64,000 nucleotides of DNA. Origin: Verrucomicrobiota bacterium (GTDB taxonomy: Bacteria; Verrucomicrobiota; Verrucomicrobiia; Limisphaerales; PALSA-1396). Positions within the stretch are counted from its first letter, which is position 1. Each line of letters starts with the position of its first letter. A model generated the notes under the pieces. The model made no database searches. It was not told the DNA's origin and saw nothing but the letters and a program-made list of their open reading frames with translations. This document shows positions 50,917-58,677 of the stretch, one piece after another. Where the stretch lies: assembly GCA_016200005.1 (NCBI GenBank), contig JACQFP010000019.1, positions 35,312-99,311 of the forward strand, in the 5' to 3' direction. The translations under genes were made by a program, and so were the position numbers.

Positions 50917-51327
50917 TCAACAGATGATGAGTGTCGAAGGTGCGTCATCTGGTGTGCACCGCTCCGGGCTGTCCGTAATCTTCACCTTGTGCCCGTCGCG
51001 AGTCTGCAACAACGCGAGGTTCGTTTCGTCATGGCAATTGAAACAGTTGCTGTTCCGTTGGTGCCGGCCGTGGCCCATAACGAGATCTTCGTGTTCCTTT
51101 GGCAGCACGATGTTGTTCTCGGCATCGAAGGTGAGTTTGGGCGGCTTGCTTTTTTTCGTGGCAGGCGTGGCAATCGAGGCCCGAAGTATCGCCACCAGTG
51201 GAATGAGTGGCGATGGGGCGGAGTGACCCAGAGGTTCAAGAGAAAAGCTGTTGTCAGCGCAAGAAACGCCCCCGTCACTCCGCCCAGCACCCATGATTGT
51301 TTCAAGTCGCGCTTCATCAAGTCGCGC
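50917..51327 (-). pseudogene. frameshifted copy of the tetraheme cytochrome gene
   Basis: The minus strand shows an anchor (GVTGAFLALTTAFLLNLWV), the first heme as DTSGLDCHACHEKK, and then, in another frame after a run of seven A, KLTFDAENNIVLPKEHEDLV, HGRHQRNSNCFNCHDE and DGHKVKI. All match residues about 10-130 of the protein at 48944. The remaining two heme sites are lost; the sequence ends with an unrelated tail. It is an inactive paralog. Confidence 0.8.
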
Positions 51328-51537
51328 TTCATCTTCTGGCAGGATGCCAACCGGACCGGGCAGGGTGGGCTAAACCTCGGTTGTCAAATACCTGGCATAT
51401 CTTCCTGTGGGTCTGACAGCACAAGGCCGTCCTCCTTGTAGCCGCGTTGACAGGCCAGAGGAAGATCGCAAAGTAATTCGGGGTTGTCGTATTTGAACGA
51501 TTAATTCCGCCGGACCCGTCCCGGTTTCCGACTGCGA

Positions 51538-51876
51538 TTATTTCTTGAACGACCTGACATGAGTCACCAGCGCCTTGATCTCCTCGTCAGTGAGCTTGCC
51601 GGCAAAGGCCTTCATTTTCTCCTTACCGCTTTGGTCCTTCATTCCCTCTTTGATCTGCTTGAACATTTGCTCATCGGTAAAGGACGCTTGATAGGTCGCA
51701 TCAGTCAGGTCCTTGACTTCAGCTTTTTTGCCGGCTTTTGTTTCGCCTTTACCGTCCTTGCCGTGACAGGCAGCGCAGTTTTTGGTCCAGTTCTCCTGGA
51801 CGTCGGCGGCACAGGCGAGGCCCGCGATAAGACTAATCAAGGAAACCAAGGGTGATGCTTTCATTTTCATTTTCAT
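51538..51876 (-). CDS. monoheme class I cytochrome c (paralog 3)
   Basis: A 112-residue exported cytochrome: signal peptide ending AGLACAADV, heme site CAACHGKDGKGET, Lys-rich centre, and a C-terminal helix ending HVRSFKK. The Met ligand is likely in EKMKAFAGKLTDEEI. Same family as 31574 and 45140. Only a weak TTGGC-like element (about 51962) lies upstream, so control may differ from the other paralogs. Confidence 0.87.
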   Translation of the reverse strand: MKMKMKASPLVSLISLIAGLACAADVQENWTKNCAACHGKDGKGETKAGKKAEVKDLTDATYQASFTDEQMFKQIKEGMKDQSGKEKMKAFAGKLTDEEIKALVTHVRSFKK

Positions 51877-52231
51877 AATTTCGGTGGAGTTATACTTTCA
51901 TTACTGGAATTTAGACATCGATGACCGTCCCGGAATTCATTCATTCGTGGCATTCTTGAGATTGGCTTCAAGTTCAAGTGGCTTTGTTCCGGCCTATTGC
52001 TCGGTTTCACAACGTAAACTGCATTCTCGGAAGGGAATGACAGAATTTCTGGATTCCCTCGAACTTGGTCTCAAAGAACTGCCATCGGCGACAGGTCCGG
52101 CTAGGCTGAATCAGAAGTAAAGAACACGCCAAAAAACCGTCAAGCTCTGAATCTTTTTAAGACGGAGGTGTGGAACTCTTTCGTGTTTATCATCCCAAGT
52201 CGCGCTTCGCTCTTGCGGTGGACGGTGATTC
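51877..52231. other. gene-free stretch
   Basis: About 355 bp upstream of cytochrome paralog 3 and downstream of the 196-residue protein gene. Apart from a weak TTGGC-TTC-TTTG phasing at 51962..51987, I recognise no gene, repeat or terminator. Confidence 0.5.
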
Positions 52232-52822
52232 CTAATCGTTGATGCCGCCATGCGGAATGGCCATCGGGTGAGCCAGGATTTCGGCCAGCACTGGCGTGAC
52301 CGACTGCGCGCGACTGGCAATGTCCTCCAGAGAGCCGTTCGACATCCGGGACGGAAAGGCCGACCAATGCAACAAGTACTCCATCCCCGCTTCTTGCGCC
52401 GCTGTCTGCAAATATCGATCGACCGGCGATTCTCCACGATCCAGTGTGGTCGTCGCACCGAGCAGACCAATCAAGAGGCGATCCGGCTTTGCGGATTGAC
52501 CCAGCGTCATGTGCATCCAGGCCTTGACCACGTCGGGCAAGGCATCGTCGGCATGCGCCGCTACCATCACGATGTCAGCTTCCGCCGCAGCGTGACTGGC
52601 AGCTTCGGACCACTCCGGTCGCTGAAGTCGGTCAAACTGCCACCATGACGCGTTGAAGACGCAATCCGGCGCGAACTGATCGATAAGGTCGTTGTAAATG
52701 CGCAATGACCGCCTGGCCATGACAACGTCGGCAAAAAGCACCACGATATTGAGGGGAGGGGCAGATTCCGGGAAGACCTCTTCTTCCGTCGGGGGCGGTG
52801 GCAATAGCAGCAAACGACTCAT
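52232..52822 (-). CDS. conserved protein of unknown function
   Basis: A 196-residue soluble protein. The ATG at 52822 has an excellent ribosome site (GGAGGATTA). An acidic Pro-rich N-terminus (LLPPPPTEEEVF) precedes alternating strands and helices: LNIVVLFADVVMARRSLRIY, EADIVMVAAHADDALPDVVK and PDRLLIGLLGATTTLDRGES. The order beta-alpha-beta suggests a Rossmann- or flavodoxin-like fold, but no cofactor motif is seen. Upstream is a TTGGC element (82 bp), which links it to the cytochrome genes. The response regulator/phosphatase gene ends 168 bp further upstream on the same strand. Confidence 0.6.
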   Translation of the reverse strand: MSRLLLLPPPPTEEEVFPESAPPLNIVVLFADVVMARRSLRIYNDLIDQFAPDCVFNASWWQFDRLQRPEWSEAASHAAAEADIVMVAAHADDALPDVVKAWMHMTLGQSAKPDRLLIGLLGATTTLDRGESPVDRYLQTAAQEAGMEYLLHWSAFPSRMSNGSLEDIASRAQSVTPVLAEILAHPMAIPHGGIND

Positions 52823-52903
52823 TAATCCTCCAATTTGTTTGGGGAAATATGTCGCATAAGTAAGTTCAAAATAGCGGCGCGGGAAATTGCCGCTCCACGA
52901 TTC

Positions 52904-52929
52904 TTGGCAAAGATTGGGCGTTTCTTGTT
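52904..52929 (-). promoter_or_regulatory. TTGGC direct-repeat element, site 9
   Basis: Plus strand TTGGCAAAGATTGGGCGT then TTCTTGTT; TTG at positions 1, 11 and 22. It is 82 bp upstream of the conserved protein gene. Confidence 0.5.
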
Positions 52930-52989
52930 GGGGTTGGGAATGCTCTCCTGAGCAGCAACAGCCTCGGGATTCTGCCAGCGGTCGCTGTG

Positions 52990-54144
52990 TCAAGGAGACG
53001 GGCTGACCTTGGCTACCACAACGGTCAGATCGTCCAATTGTGGCCGGCCTTGCGAAAAATTGCGCACGGCCCCAAACAGAGCTTCTAAAATCTCGCGGGC
53101 GGATTCTTTCGCGTGGTCGCGGGCCACCTCAAAAATCCTTTGCCGGCCAAAGAAGTCATTTTCAGGCGAGAGCGACTCCTCAATTCCGTCGGTCACGAGC
53201 ACCACAATGTCTCCCGCCAACAATCGAATCGGCGGCGCCGCGATGTAAGGTCCGCCGGGCTGGAGTCCCAAGGGGACGCCGGTGCGCTGGAGCAAGGCTT
53301 TTGGTTTTCCCGAGGCATCGAGCACGTAGCCGTTGGGATGACCGGCGCTGGCGTAAACCAAGGATTGCGAGAGGGGATCCAGCTTGGCCAGGATCAATGT
53401 GACATAGTGCTCGCAATCCACGTCGTCGGCCAGAAGTCGATTTGCCCGCGTCAGGATTTCACCCACGTCTGTGTCGTTCATTGTCAGCGTGCGCAAATAA
53501 GCGCGGGTTTCCGCCATCAGGAGCGCGGGACCAACGCCATGTCCGGTCACGTCGGCAACGACCACTCCAAGCCCGCCATCGGCCAGGGGCAGATAATCAA
53601 AATAATCGCCCCCCGTGGCTTCCGCCGGGTACGACCCTCCCGCAAGGTCGAAGGGGCCGAATTGCGGCGCTGCTTTGGGGAAAAGCCGTTGCTGGATTTC
53701 GCGCGCCACGCGGAATTGTTCCTTGTTCTCGCGTAACTCAGCTTCAGCGCGCGTCCGTTTACGCCGGGCCACCGCCTCCCGCAGCTCCCGCTCGACCGCC
53801 GGAACGAGGCGATTCAAGTTATTTTTCATGATGTAATCCTGCGCGCCGTTTTTCATGGCAGCGACCGCGACTTCCTCACCGATGGTGCCGGATACGATGA
53901 TGAAGGGCACATCGAGTCCCTTTTTCTTTAGCAACTCCAGCGCGGCCAGCGCGTTAAACTGCGGCATGGAAAAATCGGCGACCACGATGTCCCAAGTTTG
54001 CTGGTCGAGGGCGGCGCTCATGGTGGCGGGCGTATCGACTCTTTGAAACATTGGATCAAACGCGCCGCGCCGAAGCTCATACACCAGTAACAAGGTGTCA
54101 TATTCGGAGTCTTCGACGACCAGGACGCGAATAGGTTTGTTCAT
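52990..54144 (-). CDS. response regulator with PP2C/RsbU-type phosphatase output
   Basis: A 384-residue signalling protein. The ATG at 54144 starts the receiver domain directly (MNKPIRVLVVEDSEYDTLLL); the phospho-accepting Asp is in DIVVADFSMPQFNALAAL and the conserved Lys in YIMKNN. A helical linker (about 130-165, with REIQQRLFPKAAPQ) leads to an SpoIIE/PP2C domain: GGDYFDYLPL, VVVADVTGHGVGPALLMAE, GHPNGYVL and VLVTDGIEES, which carry the metal-binding Asp residues. RsbU-type proteins dephosphorylate anti-sigma-factor antagonists. The target is not encoded here. It might be the general stress or cytochrome regulation. Confidence 0.88.
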   Translation of the reverse strand: MNKPIRVLVVEDSEYDTLLLVYELRRGAFDPMFQRVDTPATMSAALDQQTWDIVVADFSMPQFNALAALELLKKKGLDVPFIIVSGTIGEEVAVAAMKNGAQDYIMKNNLNRLVPAVERELREAVARRKRTRAEAELRENKEQFRVAREIQQRLFPKAAPQFGPFDLAGGSYPAEATGGDYFDYLPLADGGLGVVVADVTGHGVGPALLMAETRAYLRTLTMNDTDVGEILTRANRLLADDVDCEHYVTLILAKLDPLSQSLVYASAGHPNGYVLDASGKPKALLQRTGVPLGLQPGGPYIAAPPIRLLAGDIVVLVTDGIEESLSPENDFFGRQRIFEVARDHAKESAREILEALFGAVRNFSQGRPQLDDLTVVVAKVSPSP

Positions 54145-54634
54145 GCGGAGTTCAGTATTTGACGCGTTGCCGGATTCAGCACCAGGCAACAGAGCCTCGA
54201 TACTTGGATTGTGCCAGTGTGAATTTCCCGATGTCCATCAATTTATTAATGTAGCCCTTGATGCCGGACTTGTGACTGGCACGTAGCGCATCCTCCTTTC
54301 GAGGCAAGGCGTGAATAAAGCTGCAACCGCTCATCGGCCAAACGACCGATCGATAGGAAAGCGACTCGAAATTGGATTGGTTGCTCACGTTCATCTAACA
54401 GCCCTTCAACAACGTCGAAGCACGACGGCAACCGCCAGCGGCAAAAGGTGGATTTTGGAAATCGGAAACTCCTGCCCGACTGTCATTCTCCCGGCTACGC
54501 TTACAACGGGCGGCTTAACTTCGTTCAACAATCGGAGGAGATGGAGCGCAAACAAACTTGCCTTGCGAAGCCTTCTGCCTAAGATGCGGGACAACTTGGC
54601 GCGGCGGGAAGTCCGGTCGCAGACAATTTTGCGC
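54145..54634. other. gene-free stretch between divergent genes
   Basis: About 490 bp between the divergent response regulator and CorA genes. Short open frames exist on both strands without recognisable products. I see no repeat. It must hold both promoters. Confidence 0.5.
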
Positions 54635-55633
54635 ATGATCCGGTCATTTGCTTTTACAACTCAGGGCCGTCTCCACAGCGAAAACATCGAAAGGTTTCTG
54701 ATGCCGACACTGTTGGCGGACACGAACCTTTTTCTTTGGGTGGATTTGGAGGATCCCAAGGCCGAAGAAACCAAATTTGTCCTCGAAGACGTGTTTCACT
54801 TTCATCCGCTGTCGATTGAGGACTGTGTGACGGCCAGTCCCTCGCCCAAGGTGGAGGAATATACGCCGAAGGAGGAGGACAAGTTCTCGCCCTATCTATT
54901 CATGGTGATTCACGCGGTCGATTACAGTCGCAAGGACGGCGTGTTTGCGACGAGTGAGTTGAACTTTTTTCTCGGTAAGAATTTTCTCGTGACTTATCAC
55001 GACGTGCCGCTGCGCAGCATTCAGTCCGCCGAGGAACGCTGCATGAAAGGCACGATACACATCGCGCGCGCGCCGGACCGCGTGGCCCACACGTTGCTGG
55101 ACGGTCTCGTGGACAACTACAAGCCGGCGCTGGAGGAACTCTCTTTGGAGATCGCCGAACTGGAACAGCAAGCCCTGCAATACCCAACCAAGGAGACGCT
55201 CAACAAAATCTTGCAGGTGAAAAAAGAGGTCTTGCACCTGCGCCAGATCATCGGGCCGCAGCGGGAAGTGCTGGCGCGCTTCGCCAAAGGCGAGTTCAAG
55301 CTGATCCGCGCGCATCTGGTCCCGTATTACCGCAATGTATATGATGCCCTCTTCCACATTTCCGAGCTGGCGCAGAATTAAACCGACTCGCTCACCGGTA
55401 TCCTTCAGGTTTATCTGAACATGTCGTCGAATCAAACCGGCGAGGTTGTAAAGTTGCTGACCATGATCACGGTGATTACCACGCCATTGATGATGGTGGG
55501 TACGTGGTACGGGATGAATTTCAAGAACATGCCGGAGTTGGACCAGCCTCTCGGTTACACGGTGGCCGTCGTGGTCACGATTGTCTCCACGCTGGTGACC
55601 TACTGGTATTTCAAAAAGAAAGAATGGTTTTGA
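54635..55633 (+). pseudogene. corA: CorA-type magnesium transporter gene with an in-frame stop
   Basis: The frame from ATG 54635 (MIRSFAFTTQ) gives the large cytoplasmic funnel of CorA (WVDLEDPKAEETKFVLEDVF, FHPLSIEDCVTASPSPKVEE, LDGLVDNYKPALEELSLEIA) up to HISELAQN, where a TAA (55379-55381) stands in for the Tyr of the usual ENYTDSL. The same frame then continues DSLTGILQVYLNMSSNQTGE, VVKLLTMITVITTPLMMVGT, the signature YGMNFKN (GMN, pore mouth) and a last helix with a basic tail. Without readthrough the soluble part would be made without its pore. It is a recent nonsense mutation, a sequencing error or recoding. Confidence 0.82.
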
Positions 55634-55740
55634 TGCCGATTTCAAATGAAGATTTCGAAACTCAAGATGTGGCCGCCGACGCATCACCATGGTTCATCGT
55701 GTTTCAATTCTGCAGTTCTAATCTATAATTTTTAATTCCC

Positions 55741-56997
55741 GTGGCTTCGACGAAATCCAGTTTTCTCGACAAGGTGCTGGGCCGGATCGGTCAGCTTGAC
55801 GCCGAAGGGTTGCAAACCGTGGTGCAACGGCTGGCACGCGAACGCGGTTTCCTCGAGACGCTCTTCAACACCATTGAAGACGGAGTGCTGGTCGTGGATG
55901 AAATGGGTCGCGTCATTTATTTCAATCAAGCTGTGACTCGTCTGCTTGGTCTGCAGGCCAATGCCGCTGAGGGCAAATTGATTGCTCATCTTCTTCCAGA
56001 GTTGGACTGGCAGAAACTTTCCGAGCTGGACAAAGCAGGCGGGCAGCGGGTCGTCCGCCACGAATTCGAAGTGAGTTACCCGCGTCCCCGCTTCCTGCGT
56101 CTTTACGCCGCGCCGCTTGATGGCGACGCCAGCGGCAGTTCCGGCCTGGCGCTGATTTTGCACGACGCCACCGAAGCGCGCCAAAAAACTTTTGAGGCCA
56201 TCGAGAGTGAACGCGTCCAAGCGTTGACCCTGCTGGCGGCCAGCGTGGCGCATGAAATCGGAAATCCCTTGAACGCCCTCCACATTCATCTGCAACTCAT
56301 GGAGCGACAGCTCAAGAAACTCAAATCCGTGTCGGCCTCGCCCCGTGGAGTACCGCCCCAAACTCCGCGGGGCGAGCGCGAACCCGCAACGGAAAATGAA
56401 GCGGGAGAGATTGCCGGCAAACTGGAACAATATCTCACCGTAGCGAAGGGCGAAATTGCCCGGCTGGATTACATTGTTACACAATTTTTGCAGGCGATCC
56501 GGCCCACGCCGCCACAATTAAAATTGACTTCGTTGAATGACGTGACCCGGGAAACGCTCAAACTGCTGCAACCGGAATTGAACAACCGCGCGCTGACGGT
56601 GAAAGAAAAACTGGCGGGTCGGTTGCCGGCCACCTTGATTGATCCCGGACAGATCAAACAGGTGCTCGTCAACCTGATCAAGAACGCCATGCAGGCCATG
56701 ACCAAGGGCGGTACGCTCACCGTGCAGACTGGCGAAGGCGGCGACGGCGTCTGGATCAGCGTGGCCGATACCGGCGGCGGCATTCCGCAGGAGCAACTCA
56801 ACCGCATCTTTGAACCCTTTTATACCACCAAGAAAAAAGGCTCCGGTCTGGGATTGATGATTGTTCAGCGGATTGTGCGCGCGCATGGGGGCAAGATCGA
56901 CCTCGAAAGCCACGTGGGCAAGGGCACTATCTTCCGCATCTGGCTGCCGTTGCACGAGCGACCACCGCGTTTGCTGGAGGCGCGATTGCATGATTAA
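55741..56997 (+). CDS. PAS-domain sensor histidine kinase
   Basis: A 418-residue cytoplasmic kinase starting at GTG 55741. A PAS domain (about 35-135: TIEDGVLVVDEMGRVIYFNQ, AVTRLLGLQA) precedes the dimerisation helix with the H-box SVAHEIGNPLNALHIHLQL. The ATP-binding domain has the N-box VLVNLIKNAMQAMTKGG, G1 VADTGGGIPQEQL, F-box IFEPFYTTKKKGSGLGL (G2). Between H-box and the second helix an insertion SPRGVPPQTPRGE is encoded by a palindromic repeat (56338..56376). The sigma-54 activator gene 300 bp downstream is the probable partner, an NtrB/AtoS-type pair. No transmembrane helix is present. Confidence 0.88.
   Translation: MASTKSSFLDKVLGRIGQLDAEGLQTVVQRLARERGFLETLFNTIEDGVLVVDEMGRVIYFNQAVTRLLGLQANAAEGKLIAHLLPELDWQKLSELDKAGGQRVVRHEFEVSYPRPRFLRLYAAPLDGDASGSSGLALILHDATEARQKTFEAIESERVQALTLLAASVAHEIGNPLNALHIHLQLMERQLKKLKSVSASPRGVPPQTPRGEREPATENEAGEIAGKLEQYLTVAKGEIARLDYIVTQFLQAIRPTPPQLKLTSLNDVTRETLKLLQPELNNRALTVKEKLAGRLPATLIDPGQIKQVLVNLIKNAMQAMTKGGTLTVQTGEGGDGVWISVADTGGGIPQEQLNRIFEPFYTTKKKGSGLGLMIVQRIVRAHGGKIDLESHVGKGTIFRIWLPLHERPPRLLEARLHD
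56338..56376. repeat. in-frame palindromic repeat in the histidine kinase gene
   Basis: TCGCCCCGTGGAGT and ACTCCGCGGGGCGA enclose about ten bases. It is a near-perfect hairpin within the coding region and preserves the frame. A related CTCGCCCCGTGGGAT half occurs in the tetraheme cytochrome gene near 49000. Confidence 0.7.
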
Positions 56998-57030
56998 GGC
57001 GAGATCAATTTTCCCTCGACTTTCTGCGAC

Positions 57031-57273
57031 ATGAGAAAGGGACTGCTACTTTCTGCGGCCTGGACGCTGTTTGGGATTGCTGCTTTGTCACTCTTCTTGG
57101 GGTATTGGCCGATCTTGTCCAGCGACCTTGATGTACCTAGAGGCGACGGCTTGGAAGCCCGTTCAGAACTTGGAGATAAACTATTATTAACCGTGTTCTA
57201 TACCGTCGTGGCAGCAATGGTTACTACTATCGGAACACTTTTAAGGAAATCCGCGCGTAAGAATCTGACATGA
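57031..57273 (+). CDS. small two-helix membrane protein
   Basis: An 80-residue protein with two predicted helices (LLLSAAWTLFGIAALSLFLG and LLLTVFYTVVAAMVTTIGTL) separated by an acidic loop (SSDLDVPRGDGLEARSELGD) and ending with a basic tail (RKSARKN). It lies between the histidine kinase and its probable regulator; 28 bp separate it from the regulator's GTG. A role as small sensor accessory is possible. No family is recognised. Confidence 0.5.
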   Translation: MRKGLLLSAAWTLFGIAALSLFLGYWPILSSDLDVPRGDGLEARSELGDKLLLTVFYTVVAAMVTTIGTLLRKSARKNLT

Positions 57274-57301
57274 TTCGAGGCATCAAATTTCAAAACAAAG
57301 C

Positions 57302-58675
57302 GTGATTAAACCAACTTTACTCATTGTCGATGACGAGAAGCCGACGCGCGATGGACTGCGGACCGCGTTGGAAGATCGTTTTGATGTGTATGTGGCCGAA
57401 GACGCCAGCGCCGCCATGAATCTGCTGGAGCAGGAAAACTTTGACGTGCTCTTGACGGATTTCCGATTGCCCACGGAAGACGGGATGAAATTGATTGCGC
57501 GGGCCAAGTCCCTCAGCAAACCGCCCGTTTGCATCCTGATGACGGCTTATGGTTCGGAGGAACTGGCGGTGGACGCCATGAAACACGGCGCCGACGATTA
57601 CATCGCCAAGGGCCGGATGCAAATTGATGAACTGGAGATGCGGATTGCCCGCGCCTTGCGCCAGCAAAATCTGGAAGTCGAAAACGTCAGTCTGCGGCAA
57701 CAGCTCGACACCAAGTTCGGCCTCGAAAGCATCATCGGCGAATCGCCGGCAATGAAGGAAGTTTTCGACATGGTTCAGCAAGTGGCCCCGACGCGGGCCA
57801 CGGTGTTGCTCCAGGGCGAAAGCGGCACGGGAAAGGAATTGATCGCCAAGGCGATACACCAACTCAGTCCGCGCGCCCGTCAACCGATGGTGTCCGTCCA
57901 TTGCGCGGCGCTTTCACCGACGCTGCTGGAGAGCGAGTTGTTCGGGCACGAAAAGGGCGCCTTCACGGGCGCGCATGAGCGGCGAATGGGCCGGTTCGAA
58001 CAGGCGCAGGGCGGCACGCTATTTCTCGACGAGATCGGAGAGATCGACGCCACGATTCAAATCAAGCTACTCCGCTTTCTGGGCGAGCGAACCTTCGAGC
58101 GCGTCGGCTCCAACAAGACCCTGACGGCAGACGTGCGCTTGATCACTGCCACGAACAAGAATCTGGAGGAACTGGTGAAGGCGGGAACTTTCCGCGAGGA
58201 CTTGTTCTTCCGGTTGCGCGTGGTGGAAGTCTGGCTGCCGCCCTTGCGCGAACGCACCGGCGACATCCCGCTGCTGGCGCAAAGTTTCCTGCGCGAGTTC
58301 GCAAAGGAAAATGGCAAAACGGTGAACGATTTCACGTTGGAGGCGCTCGAAGCCATCATGCATTATCAATGGCCGGGCAATGTGCGCGAGCTCCGCACGG
58401 CCATCGAGCATGCGGTTGTGCTGAGTCGCGGCGAACGCATCGCCGCGCGTGATCTGCCGCCTTCGGTGCGCCATCAAGGCAGCGCACCGGTGGACTCCGA
58501 CGCGCAACGTTTGTTCACGCAACGGGACTTGACGGTCAAGGAGGCGGAAAAGCAGTTGATCATCCGCGCGTTGAAAGAAGCGAACGGAAACCGCACGGCG
58601 GCGGCGGCCAAGATCGGCATGAGCCGGCGCACGTTGCATCGCAAGTTACACGCCTATCATCTGGAAGGATTCTAA
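57302..58675 (+). CDS. sigma-54-dependent response regulator (NtrC family)
   Basis: A 457-residue activator starting at GTG 57302. Receiver domain: [18 protein letters not shown] with the phospho-accepting Asp in [17 protein letters not shown]+ domain: Walker [21 protein letters not shown], the sigma-54-contacting loop [15 protein letters not shown], Walker [14 protein letters not shown] and the R-finger region [17 protein letters not shown]-terminal Fis-type [23 protein letters not shown]. It needs RpoN for transcription. The PAS kinase upstream is its likely partner. I did not find convincing -24/-12 promoters in the window. Confidence 0.93.
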   Translation: MIKPTLLIVDDEKPTRDGLRTALEDRFDVYVAEDASAAMNLLEQENFDVLLTDFRLPTEDGMKLIARAKSLSKPPVCILMTAYGSEELAVDAMKHGADDYIAKGRMQIDELEMRIARALRQQNLEVENVSLRQQLDTKFGLESIIGESPAMKEVFDMVQQVAPTRATVLLQGESGTGKELIAKAIHQLSPRARQPMVSVHCAALSPTLLESELFGHEKGAFTGAHERRMGRFEQAQGGTLFLDEIGEIDATIQIKLLRFLGERTFERVGSNKTLTADVRLITATNKNLEELVKAGTFREDLFFRLRVVEVWLPPLRERTGDIPLLAQSFLREFAKENGKTVNDFTLEALEAIMHYQWPGNVRELRTAIEHAVVLSRGERIAARDLPPSVRHQGSAPVDSDAQRLFTQRDLTVKEAEKQLIIRALKEANGNRTAAAAKIGMSRRTLHRKLHAYHLEGF

Positions 58676-58677
58676 AC

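Noticed and set aside
31432..52929. TTGGC elements as sigma-54 promoters
   Set aside because: Some sites fit TGGC-N8-10-GC loosely, but the -12 GC is missing in sites at 32035, 37434 and 45633, and the best conserved feature is the second TTGGC at 21 bp, which sigma-54 promoters do not have.
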